From: Solirubrobacteraceae bacterium
Lineage (GTDB): Bacteria > Actinomycetota > Thermoleophilia > Solirubrobacterales > Solirubrobacteraceae
NCBI GenBank assembly: GCA_016462625.1
Contig: JAEMSV010000004.1
Span: 1-64,000, forward strand
Direction: 5' to 3'
Length of the DNA: 64,000 nt
The notes under the pieces were generated by a model. That model searched no databases, was not told the origin of the DNA, and was given only the letters and a program-made list of their open reading frames with translations. The translations under genes were made by a program, and so were the position numbers. Below are positions 10,520 to 19,673 of this stretch, piece after piece; position 1 is the stretch's first letter, and the number at the start of each line of letters is the position of its first letter.

Positions 10520-11560
10520 ATGAGAGTGGGCATCCTGACCGCCGGCGGCGACTGCCCTGGCCTCAACGCCGTCATCCGGGCCGCTTCGCGGCGGCTCATG
10601 GTGGACGGACATCAACCCGTGGGTCTGCTTCGCGGGTACCGCGGCTGGGCCGAGCCGGAGCTGCGCATGGAACTCGACGACCGCGCGGTCTCGGGCATCC
10701 TCCATCTCGGAGGAACGATCCTGTCGACGTCGTCCTTCGATCCGTTCATGGAACCCGACGGCGTCGAGCGGGTGCTCAAGGCGCAGGAGACCGACCCGCT
10801 CGACGCGGTCATCGCGATCGGCGGCGAGCACACCCAGTGGATCACGCAGAAGATCCATCAGCAGCTCGGCCTGCCCGTCGTCGGCGTGCCGAAGACCATC
10901 GACAACGACGTGGTCGGCACGGACTACACCTTCGGGTTCGACACCGCCGTCCAGGTCGCGACGGAGGCGATCGACCGCCTGCACACGACCGCCCAATCGC
11001 ACGATCGCGTCATGGTCGTCGAGGTCATGGGCCGCAACAGCGGGTGGATCGCGCTGTACTCCGGCATCGCCGGGGGCGCGGACGGGATCCTGGTCCCCGA
11101 GATCGACATCACCGTCGAGGAGCTGGTCAAGACGATCGAGCGGCGCCACGAGCGCGGCAAGAACTTCTCGATCATCGTCGTGGCCGAAGGCGCCAAGCTC
11201 GCGTTCGAGGGCCAGGAGGGCGAACAGGTCCTGGCGTCCGAGGAGACCGACGAGTACGGCTATGTCCGGCTCGGGGGCATCGCGGCGCTGCTCGGCCGCG
11301 AGCTCGAGAAGCGCACGGGCTTCGAGACGCGGATCACGGTGCTCGGCCACACCCAGCGCGGTGGCACGCCGTCGGCGACCGACCGCGTGCTCGCCACCCG
11401 CTATGGCCTGAAGGCGGCGGAGATGGTGCTCGCCGGTGAGTTCGGCCGGATGGCGACGTTGCTGGACAACAAGATCACGAGCATCTCGCTCGACCAGGTC
11501 GACGGGGTCAAGCCGATCGACTTCGCCATGCTCGACGAGGCGAAGGTCTTCTTCGGCTAG
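10520..11560 (+). CDS. pfkA: 6-phosphofructokinase, PFK group III-like
   Basis: Phosphorylates fructose 6-phosphate in glycolysis; 346 aa. Motifs in order: GGDCPGLN (residues 9-16), IGGEHTQ (100-106), PKTIDND (124-130, catalytic Asp128), EVMGRNSGW (F6P binding) and LGHTQRGG. The position that is Gly in ATP enzymes and Asp in pyrophosphate enzymes (E. coli residue 104) is His104 here, while the PKTIDND lysine is of the pyrophosphate/mixed-substrate type, so the phosphoryl donor is uncertain. Its TAG stop shares a CTAG with the stop of the convergent sigma-factor gene. Family is certain; ATP versus PPi is not. Confidence 0.92.
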   Translation: MRVGILTAGGDCPGLNAVIRAASRRLMVDGHQPVGLLRGYRGWAEPELRMELDDRAVSGILHLGGTILSTSSFDPFMEPDGVERVLKAQETDPLDAVIAIGGEHTQWITQKIHQQLGLPVVGVPKTIDNDVVGTDYTFGFDTAVQVATEAIDRLHTTAQSHDRVMVVEVMGRNSGWIALYSGIAGGADGILVPEIDITVEELVKTIERRHERGKNFSIIVVAEGAKLAFEGQEGEQVLASEETDEYGYVRLGGIAALLGRELEKRTGFETRITVLGHTQRGGTPSATDRVLATRYGLKAAEMVLAGEFGRMATLLDNKITSISLDQVDGVKPIDFAMLDEAKVFFG

Positions 11561-12990
11561 GCCCCGGCCTCTGGCGTCGATTCGGCCGCGGCCGGCTCCT
11601 CGGCCGCCGGCTGCTCGGCGACCGGAGTCTCGAGAACCGGCGCCTCGACGACCGGCTCGGCCACGGGCGCTTCCGCAGCCGGTGCGGGAATCGCCTGCTC
11701 GGCGGGCCGGCGCCGCTCGGGCCGCTGACGATCCGGGCCCTGGGCCGGGACCGGCGCCACCGCGGCCTCCCGGGCGGGCGGCGCCTCCCGCCGCCGGCGG
11801 GGCGTGCCCTCGGCAGCCCAGCGCGGATGCGGGGGCGCACGGTCGGCCTCACCCTCGTCCTCCTCGCGATCGACCGGGCGGGAACCCGCGGACCGGCCAT
11901 CCTCCGGCCCGCGGGTCTCCGTCCGTGCGGTCGTGCGGACGACCGCCGTCGTCGGCGTCTCCACCGACGACGTCTTCGCCACGGCGAGGATCGGAACCAC
12001 CTCCCGTCGGCCTTCCGCTGCCCGTTCCTCGCGCTGAGCGGGCATTCCGTCAGCGGGCATCAGAGCTGCGGCAGCGGGCTTGGGGCGCTCGCGCTCGACC
12101 ACGACCGGCGCCGCGCCGATCGTCACCGCCGCGATCGCCGCGAGGGCCTGCGCGTTGAGGGCCATCCCGGTGGAGATCGTGGCGCCGCTGCCCGTGCCGG
12201 CCCCCGCGGCGGCGATCCCCGCCAGCCAGCCGGCGAGCGGCAGCGGCGCGCCGCCGAGCGCGAGATGGCGCCGCCGGGACCGCTGGGCCCGCGACCACTC
12301 GCGGCACGAGCCGCACCCCCGGAGATGCCCACGGATGTGACGCGCCTGACGGCGGCGGCCGTCGTGGACCGACAGCTCCTGGCGGATCTCCGCGCAGTCC
12401 GTCCCGCGCCCGGCCCGATCGTCCTGCAGCGCGGTCCGCGCCTCGAAGACGGCCTGCCGCGCCCCGCCGGTCGTCGTGCCGAGAACGTTGGCGACCTCCG
12501 GGTACTCGAGCCCGGCGAGCTCCCGGAGCAGCAGCGCGCTGCGTGCCCCCGTGGGGAGGGTCCGGACGGCCTCGAGCACGGCGGTCAGCTCTTCGCGCAG
12601 CTCGGCGGTCTCGGCGACGCCCGTGCGGCCGGGCAGCGACTCGGGCAGCTCGTCGACAACCCGTCGGCGACGCAGCACGGTGATCGCCTCGTTGTGGGCG
12701 ATCCGGAACAGCCAGGGCCGGAAGGCGGCCGGCTCGGCGCCGCGGCGAAGCGCCTGCAGCGCGTTGGCGAGCGCCGACTGAGCCGCGTCGCCGGCGTCCT
12801 CGTCGTGGCGCAGGATCCCGCGGCAGTACGCCTCGAGGCGGACGCGGTAGCGGTCGTAGAGCAGCGCGAAGGCATCGTCGTCGCCGCTGGCCGCGCGGCG
12901 CGCGAGCGTGTCGTCGGGGGAAAGGCGGATGAGCGGGATGGCGCGCATGTGGAGGTTGGGGTGCGCGGCGGCGGGCGTCGTGCCCGCCAC
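11557..12990 (-). CDS. ECF sigma factor fused to a zinc-finger anti-sigma-like segment and a long Pro/Ala tail
   Basis: Region sigma2 (about residues 30-105: AFALLYDRYRVRLEAYCRGI, FRPWLFRIAHNEAI) and sigma4 (about 135-190: LRELAGLEYPEVANVLGTTTG) mark an ECF RNA polymerase sigma factor. After them comes an HLRGCGSC zinc-binding pattern (H-x3-C-x2-C) like cytoplasmic anti-sigma factors, a hydrophobic segment (LPLAGWLAGIAAAGAG...) and about 180 residues rich in Pro, Ala, Glu and Arg. A sigma factor carrying its own regulatory domain and possible membrane segment suggests control in cis. The start is uncertain: GTG at 12990 or ATG at 12948. Last gene of the unit starting with the response regulator. 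Confidence 0.85.
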   Translation of the reverse strand: MAGTTPAAAHPNLHMRAIPLIRLSPDDTLARRAASGDDDAFALLYDRYRVRLEAYCRGILRHDEDAGDAAQSALANALQALRRGAEPAAFRPWLFRIAHNEAITVLRRRRVVDELPESLPGRTGVAETAELREELTAVLEAVRTLPTGARSALLLRELAGLEYPEVANVLGTTTGGARQAVFEARTALQDDRAGRGTDCAEIRQELSVHDGRRRQARHIRGHLRGCGSCREWSRAQRSRRRHLALGGAPLPLAGWLAGIAAAGAGTGSGATISTGMALNAQALAAIAAVTIGAAPVVVERERPKPAAAALMPADGMPAQREERAAEGRREVVPILAVAKTSSVETPTTAVVRTTARTETRGPEDGRSAGSRPVDREEDEGEADRAPPHPRWAAEGTPRRRREAPPAREAAVAPVPAQGPDRQRPERRRPAEQAIPAPAAEAPVAEPVVEAPVLETPVAEQPAAEEPAAAESTPEAGA

Positions 12991-13002
12991 CGCGCGGGTG
13001 CG

Positions 13003-13788
13003 TCAGGTCTGGTCGTAGCCGCTGCCGGTTCCCGGACCGTCGTCGCCCGGGTCCGGGCGGCGGCCGGAGCCACGCTCGGGGCAATCCTCGGCCGAGCCCG
13101 AGCCGTACCCGGCCTCGGTGGTGCCATAGCCGTCGTCGTCGGTGTCCTCGGACGCGACCTGCGCGGCCGCCGCCGTCTTCGTGGCGGCGATCTGCGTCAG
13201 CGCAGCCTGGAGGGCGGCGCGGCCCGAGTCGGTCAGCGTGTCGTCGCTGAGCGCCTCGTTGATGTCCTCGGTCTCGTCGTCGGCGTCATCGGCGATCCGA
13301 GCCAGGACGCGGGAGTACTCCGCCTTGGCGTCCGCGTCGAGCGCAGCGATCGCGGCGATGACCGCGTCACGGTTGTCCAGCGCCGCGTCGAGCGTCGTGA
13401 CTGCCGCGTCGGTGACGGTCGCATCGGCGCCATCGAGCAGCGCCGAGGTGCCGTCTGCGACCTGGTCGTCGGTACGCGCCAGCGCACTCGCCGACGCCAC
13501 CCCGGTGCGACCGCCGTCGTTCGTGATCCGGCGCTGCGCCGACTTCAGCGCCGATGCCAGGTTCTTGCGGACCGACGCCAGCGAGGTCGCCGCGCCGGCG
13601 GACTCGCCATCGTCGGCGCGCTCCTGGGCGCGGTCGAGGGCCCGGTCGGCGGCCTTCAGCTTCGTGGCGATCCGGCTCGGGACGTTGCGGTCACCGGCCG
13701 GACCGGCCTGCGCGGTTGCCGCTGCGGGGAGACCCAGTGCCAGGGTCGCGGCCACCGCGGCCGCCCCGGCTTTCGTGCTGATGCTCAT
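13003..13788 (-). CDS. Secreted alpha-helical protein of unknown function
   Basis: 261 aa with a classical signal peptide (hydrophobic stretch AAAVAATLALGLPAAATAQA). The mature protein is Ala/Asp/Arg-rich and predicted almost wholly helical, with segments such as RALDRAQERADDGESA and LDADAKAEYSRVLARIADDADD; it ends in a Gly/Asp/Ser-rich low-complexity tail. I do not recognise the family. It has a strong ribosome site (GAGGAG) and lies 12 nt upstream of the sigma-factor GTG, so it is in one unit with the response regulator and the ECF sigma factor; an extracytoplasmic sensor or target is conceivable. Confidence 0.75.
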   Translation of the reverse strand: MSISTKAGAAAVAATLALGLPAAATAQAGPAGDRNVPSRIATKLKAADRALDRAQERADDGESAGAATSLASVRKNLASALKSAQRRITNDGGRTGVASASALARTDDQVADGTSALLDGADATVTDAAVTTLDAALDNRDAVIAAIAALDADAKAEYSRVLARIADDADDETEDINEALSDDTLTDSGRAALQAALTQIAATKTAAAAQVASEDTDDDGYGTTEAGYGSGSAEDCPERGSGRRPDPGDDGPGTGSGYDQT

Positions 13789-13898
13789 ATCGCTCCTCTT
13801 GTTGGGGACAGAAACGCCTGTCCGAGAGGACGGGCCCGCCGCCGACCCGTCAGGGACGACCGGGGGTTCTTACGAAGCTCTTCGATTCGCGTGCTCAT
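13785..13898 (-). CDS. Possible 37-aa gene bridging the response regulator and the secreted protein
   Basis: A 37-codon frame starts with an ATG that overlaps the response-regulator stop (ATGA at 13895-13898) and ends in a TGA that overlaps the next gene's ATG (13785-13788). The peptide begins MSTRIEELRKNPRSS and is very basic. Both joints being ATGA overlaps is suggestive, but there is no good ribosome site. A small hairpin (13806-13811 with 13818-13823) lies inside it. Confidence 0.3.
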   Translation of the reverse strand: MSTRIEELRKNPRSSLTGRRRARPLGQAFLSPTRGAI

Positions 13899-14584
13899 GC
13901 CGCCGTCCGCAGGACGTAGCCCGCTCCGCGCACCGTGTGCACGACCCGCGGCTCCCCGGCAGCCTCGAGCTTGCGCCGCAGGTAGCCGACGTACACGCCC
14001 AGGCTGTTCGAGGCCGCGCCCGGGTCGTAGCCCCACACGCCGGTCAGCAGCTCGCTGCGCCCGTGCACGACCTCAGGGTTCGCGAGGAGGCGGCCGAGCA
14101 GACGGAACTCCGTCCGGGTCAGGTCGAGCCGCCGCTCACCGCGCCACGCCGTGTGGCCCGCGCGATCGAGCCGGACGTCGGCGTAGATCAGCTGGTCGGC
14201 GCCGTCGACGACGCGGGCGCGGCGGCTGACCGCCTCGACCCGTGCGACGACCTCGCGCAGCGCGTACGGGCTGGCGATGCAGTCATCGGCGCCGGCCCTC
14301 AGGGCCTCCACGCGGTCGTCCACCCGGTCGCTCCGCGCCAGCACGACGATCCCGACCTCGGCGTCCGCGGTCCGGATGCGCCGGCACAGCTCGGCGCTGC
14401 CGACCAGAGGCAGCCCATCTCCGATGACCACCGCGTGCGGGGGGTGTTCGACGAGCACCGCCAGCGCGGCGAGGCCGTCCGCGACGGTCCGGACGTCGAA
14501 GCCCTCACCGACGAGCGCGTGCTGCAGCGTCTGCCGGTCCGCACGCGGAGCGTCGGCGAGCAGAACGGTCGGGACGACGGCCAT
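13895..14584 (-). CDS. Orphan OmpR-family response regulator with degenerate receiver
   Basis: 229 aa: receiver-like domain (residues 1-120) and C-terminal winged helix (about 130-229) with the OmpR/PhoB signature LTRTEFRLLGRLLANPEVVHGRSELL and VYVGYLRRKLEAAG plus VRGAGYVL. In the receiver the usual phospho-accepting Asp aligns with Gly55 (in VVIGDGLP, with Asp56 shifted by one), the N-terminal acidic pair is reduced to Asp11, and the conserved Lys is Ser (ASPY instead of TKPF). No histidine kinase is nearby. It probably acts independently of canonical phosphorylation. First gene of the unit leading to the ECF sigma factor. Confidence 0.88.
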   Translation of the reverse strand: MAVVPTVLLADAPRADRQTLQHALVGEGFDVRTVADGLAALAVLVEHPPHAVVIGDGLPLVGSAELCRRIRTADAEVGIVVLARSDRVDDRVEALRAGADDCIASPYALREVVARVEAVSRRARVVDGADQLIYADVRLDRAGHTAWRGERRLDLTRTEFRLLGRLLANPEVVHGRSELLTGVWGYDPGAASNSLGVYVGYLRRKLEAAGEPRVVHTVRGAGYVLRTAA

Positions 14585-14674
14585 GGCGGCACCATCGTCG
14601 ACCCTGATCAGGAGCGCCCGAGAGCACTCTGAGAATTCGCTGAGTGTGCGGAGCGGAGCTCCGTGCAGCGGCTG

Positions 14675-14845
14675 CTACTGGTCGATCGCGTCCCGGTCCG
14701 GGATATGCGAGGTGACCATCCGGACGCCGACGGCGGTGAGCGTGATGACGACGGTGATCAGGAAGGCGTCGATCGACTTGGCCCCGAGGGACCAGAGGAC
14801 GAGCCAGATGACGAGGCCGGTGGTGGCAGCGACGATGAGTCCCAT
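14675..14845 (-). CDS. Small membrane protein (56 aa) downstream of trpA
   Basis: Two hydrophobic helices (about residues 2-20, GLIVAATTGLVIWLVLWSL, and 28-42) joined by GAKSIDAF, with a polar end HIPDRDAIDQ. It begins 39 nt after the trpA stop, on the same strand, and its codon use fits the neighbours. Not recognised; it resembles DUF6460-like or other two-TM actinobacterial proteins only in general shape. Confidence 0.6.
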   Translation of the reverse strand: MGLIVAATTGLVIWLVLWSLGAKSIDAFLITVVITLTAVGVRMVTSHIPDRDAIDQ

Positions 14846-14884
14846 GAGGCGCGTGATGTTAACGATCGCGCGCGCGGCCCGCCG

Positions 14885-15686
14885 TCAGGCCCGCAGGCCT
14901 TCGGCCAGCGCCGCGACGACGGCACGGACGGCCGCGGCGGGGTCTTCGGACTCGGCCGCTGCGCGGACGAGCCTGGAGCCCACGATCACGCCGTCGGCCC
15001 CCGCATCCGCAGCCGCGGCCGCGGCCTCCGGGGTCGCGATGCCGAAGCCCAGCGCGACGGGCACGTCCGTGGCGGCCTGCGCCCGCGCGATGATCGGCTC
15101 GAAGCTCTCCTTGGTCCCCGTCCGCTCCCCCGTCGTCCCGGCGACCGAGACGGTGTAGAGGAACCCGCGGGCGCGCTCGCCGATGGCGCGCAGGCGCTCG
15201 TCGGGCGTCGTGGGCGCGACGAGCGGCACGAGGGCGAGCCCCGCGGCGTCGCAGACCGCGAGCACGTCGGAGGCCTCCTCCAGCGGGAGGTCGGGCACGA
15301 TCAGGCCGCTGGCGCCGGCCGCGACCGCATCGGCGACGAACGTCTCGACGCCGCGGGCCAGGACGAGGTTCGCGTAGAGCATCAGGACGACCGGCAGGCG
15401 CTCGGACAGCGAGCGGCAGACGTCGAGCACGCCGTCGACCGTCGCGCCCGCCGCGAGGGCCTTCGTCCCGGCCTCGTGGACCACGGGGCCGTCGGCCAGT
15501 GGGTCGCTGTAGGGGACGCCGAGCTCGACGAGGTCGGCGCCGCCGTCGGCGTAGGCCAGACCGATCGCGCGTGACGTCTCGAGGTCGGGGAAGCCACCCA
15601 TCAGGTACGGCATCAGGGCAGCACGCCCCGACGCGTTCGCGAAGGCGGCGGCGATGCGCTCGGCGCCCGCGTTCACGACGGCAGAT

Positions 15687-15697
<11 letters not shown>
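14885..15697 (-). CDS. trpA: Tryptophan synthase alpha subunit
   Basis: 270 aa. Cleaves indole-3-glycerol phosphate to indole and glyceraldehyde 3-phosphate; pairs with TrpB. TIM-barrel motifs: [14 protein letters not shown] (contains the acid region), [18 protein letters not shown] with the catalytic Asp, and a C-terminal phosphate loop VGSRLVRA. Start is the GTG at 15697, 11 nt inside the end of trpB, with GGAGG correctly spaced; the longer frame upstream only mirrors trpB. Confidence 0.95.
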
Positions 15698-16854
<1,157 letters not shown>

Positions 16855-16874
<20 letters not shown>

Positions 16875-17529
16875 GCAGGACCTCCTCGGGGGTCGCGGTC
16901 GAGGCGACCGCCTCCATGAAGGCGGTGACCCGGGCGGCGTCCTTGACGCCAGGCGAGGCCTCGGTCCCGCCGGCGACATCGACGGCGAAGGGGCGGACGG
17001 TCTCGATCGCGTCGGCGACGTTGTCGGGGGTCAGGCCCCCGGCCAGGATCAGCGGCACGCCGCCGCGATGGCGCAGCGCGAGCCGCCAGTCGAAGGTCTC
17101 GCCCGTGCCACCGGGCAGCCCGTCGATCCGCGTGTCGAGCAGGTGGTAGTCCGCGCGCTGGAAGGGACCGAGCGCGCGCACGTCGCCCTCGTCGCCGACC
17201 CGGGTGGCCTTGATGATCTGCGCACCGGTGCGGCGAGCGACCTCATCGGCGTACGCCGGACCCTCGTCGCCGTGCAGCTGGATCATCGTGAGCCCGACCT
17301 GGTCGGCGGTCTGCGCGACGTCGTCGAGCGGGGCATTGACGAACACCCCTGCGAGCTCGACCCGGCGCTTCATCGCCGCGCCGATCTCCATGGCCTCGCC
17401 GATGCGCACGTGGCGCTTCGACTCGCGCCAGAAGTTCAGTCCGAGCGCCCACGCGCCCGCTCCGACGCACAGCTCTGCGTCGGCCAGCGACGTGATCCCG
17501 CAGTGTTTGACCCGAACGACCTCAGACAT
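16855..17529 (-). CDS. trpF: Phosphoribosylanthranilate isomerase
   Basis: 224 aa TIM barrel catalysing the Amadori rearrangement of PRA in tryptophan synthesis. Catalytic Cys in VKHCGIT near the N-terminus, IQLHGDE, the general-acid Asp in [19 protein letters not shown], phosphate loops [10 protein letters not shown] and [12 protein letters not shown]. First gene of the trpFBA unit; only 28 bp separate its start from the divergent helicase. TACGAT (minus strand, 17543-17538) is a possible -10 box giving a nearly leaderless mRNA. Confidence 0.95.
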
Positions 17530-17557
17530 CGCTGTCCATCGTAGGGGGGCTGCCAGG

Positions 17558-19663
17558 ATGGACGGCGTGACCCCCACCGCCATCGACGAGACCTTCGCCA
17601 CCGAGGCCCTGGACCGCCTCCGCGCCCTCACCGGCAACCCCGCCGCCGAGTTCCGCGACGACCAGCTCGATGCGATCCGCGATCTCGTCGCCGACCACGC
17701 GCGCGTCCTCTGTGTGCAGCGCACCGGCTGGGGCAAGTCGGCGGTCTACTTCGTCGCGACGTCCCTCCTGCGCGACGAAGGCTCAGGCCCGACCCTCATC
17801 GTCAGCCCGCTGCTCGCGCTGATGCGCAACCAGATCGCGGCCGCGCAGGCGCTCGGGCTTCGCGCGCACACGATCAACAGCACGAACCGCGAGGAGTGGG
17901 ACGAGATCCGCGCCGGTCTGGCGGCCGACGAGATCGACCTGCTGCTCATCAGCCCCGAGCGCCTGAACAACCCGCGCTTCCGCGACGACATGCTGCCACT
18001 GTTCGCCCGGTCCGTCGGGCTGCTGGTCATCGACGAGGCCCACTGCATCTCGGACTGGGGCCACGACTTCCGCCCGGACTATCGCCGGGTGCAGGACATG
18101 CTCGCGGCGATCAGTGACGAGGTTGCCGTCCTCGGGACCACCGCGACGGCCAACGACCGCGTGGTCAAGGACGTCACCGAGCAGCTGGGCCGCGGCGACG
18201 AGGCGCGGCTCCGGAGCTACCGCGGCCCCCTCGCGCGCAAGAGCCTCCGCCTGGAGACCCTGGAGCTGCTGCGCCCCGCCGAACGCCTGGCGTGGCTCGT
18301 CGAGCACCTGCCGAAGCTCCCGGGCTCGGGGATCGTCTACACGCTGACCAAGCGCGACGCCGAGCAGGTCGCGTCCTTCCTCGTGGCCAACGGCATCAGC
18401 GCGGCGGCGTACAGCGGCGAGCAGGCCACCGAGGACCGCGTGGCCGTCGAGGAGCGCCTGCTGCGCAACGACCTGAAGGCCGTCGTGGCCACCAGCGCGC
18501 TGGGCATGGGCTACGACAAGGCGGACCTGACGTTCGTCGTCCACTTCCAGGCGCCCGGGTCGGTGATCTCGTATTACCAGCAGGTCGGTCGCGCCGGCCG
18601 TGGTGTCGACCACGCCGACGTCGTCCTGTTGCGGGGCGGCGAGGACCGCCGGATCCAGGACTTCTTCATCAGCCAGGCGTTCCCGTCGCGCGAGCGCGTC
18701 GACGCGGTGCTCGCCGAGCTGGCGCAGGCCGCGGAGGCCGGGCGGACGACCCGCGAGCTCATGAGCGTCGTGAACCTCGGCAGCACCCGGATCGACGCGA
18801 TGCTGAAGATCCTCGACGTCGAGGGAGCAGTGCGCCGCGACGGCACCCGCTGGCAGTTGATCCCCGGCAGCACGTGGGAGTACGACGGCGCGCGCTACGA
18901 GCAGGTCACTGAGCTGCGCCGAGCCGAACAGCGGGCGATGGCGACCTACGGCACCGACGGCCGTTGCCTCATGCGCGCGCTGCGCGAGGAGCTCGACGAC
19001 CCCGGCGAGGATGGCGTGATCCCGGACTGCGGGATCTGCTCGGTCTGCGCCGGGCCGCGCTTCGCCGACGCACCCGATCCGGCCCTCGTCGAGCTCGCCC
19101 AGCGGCACCTGCGCGCGAACCCGATCGCGCTCGACGTCCGCAAGATGGCGCCCGATGCCACTGGCGCGATGAAGAAGATCCCCGACGACGTCCGCATCGA
19201 GCCCGGCTGGGCGCTCGCCCGGTTGCGCGACGGCGGTTGGTGGCCGTCGATCGATCGCGGCCTGCGTGCGGGCCGGCTCGACGACGAGATCGCGATCGCG
19301 CTTGCCGACATCCTCCGGGGCGCCGGGACGCGGGTCGACTGGGTCACCCTGCTGCCCTCCGCACGCCTCGGCGCTGTGCTCGAACCCACGGCGGCCCGGC
19401 TGGCCTCTGAGCTCGGTGTCCCGTTCGTGTCGCTCCTGGAGCGCACGGAGGCGCGGCCGCCGCAGGCGGAGATGGCCAACGCCGTTCAGCAGACCGCGAA
19501 CGTCCGCGGCGCCTTCCGGGTCACGACCCCGCCGCCTGCCGGCGTCGGGGTCCTCCTCGACGACCAGCGCTTGTCTGGCTGGACGCTCGCGATGGTCGGC
19601 GGGCAGCTGCGCAAAGCCGGTGCGGGGGCGATCATCCCGCTCGCGCTGGCGACGCTGAACTGA
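17558..19663 (+). CDS. recQ: RecQ-like ATP-dependent DNA helicase with C-terminal phosphoribosyltransferase-like domain
   Basis: 701 aa. Superfamily 2 helicase core: Q-motif FRDDQLDAI, Walker A GWGKS (residues 57-61), motif Ia VSPLLALMRNQI, DEAH box DEAHCISDWGHDFRPDYRR (from 159), TATAN motif, motif V ALGMGYDKADL and motif VI QQVGRAGRG. A Cys-containing segment near residues 470-500 (CLMRAL ... CGICSVC) is the RecQ zinc region. The last about 100 residues (VGVLLDDQRLSGWTLAMVGGQLRKAGA) look like a type I phosphoribosyltransferase loop rather than HRDC. ATG at 17558 follows a G-rich ribosome site. It lies between the two trp blocks on the opposite strand. Confidence 0.9.
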   Translation: MDGVTPTAIDETFATEALDRLRALTGNPAAEFRDDQLDAIRDLVADHARVLCVQRTGWGKSAVYFVATSLLRDEGSGPTLIVSPLLALMRNQIAAAQALGLRAHTINSTNREEWDEIRAGLAADEIDLLLISPERLNNPRFRDDMLPLFARSVGLLVIDEAHCISDWGHDFRPDYRRVQDMLAAISDEVAVLGTTATANDRVVKDVTEQLGRGDEARLRSYRGPLARKSLRLETLELLRPAERLAWLVEHLPKLPGSGIVYTLTKRDAEQVASFLVANGISAAAYSGEQATEDRVAVEERLLRNDLKAVVATSALGMGYDKADLTFVVHFQAPGSVISYYQQVGRAGRGVDHADVVLLRGGEDRRIQDFFISQAFPSRERVDAVLAELAQAAEAGRTTRELMSVVNLGSTRIDAMLKILDVEGAVRRDGTRWQLIPGSTWEYDGARYEQVTELRRAEQRAMATYGTDGRCLMRALREELDDPGEDGVIPDCGICSVCAGPRFADAPDPALVELAQRHLRANPIALDVRKMAPDATGAMKKIPDDVRIEPGWALARLRDGGWWPSIDRGLRAGRLDDEIAIALADILRGAGTRVDWVTLLPSARLGAVLEPTAARLASELGVPFVSLLERTEARPPQAEMANAVQQTANVRGAFRVTTPPPAGVGVLLDDQRLSGWTLAMVGGQLRKAGAGAIIPLALATLN

Positions 19664-19673
19664 GGGGCGGGCG

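Noticed and set aside
11827..14229. An 800-codon plus-strand frame opposite the sigma factor and secreted protein
   Set aside because: No recognisable fold; composition typical of antisense frames.
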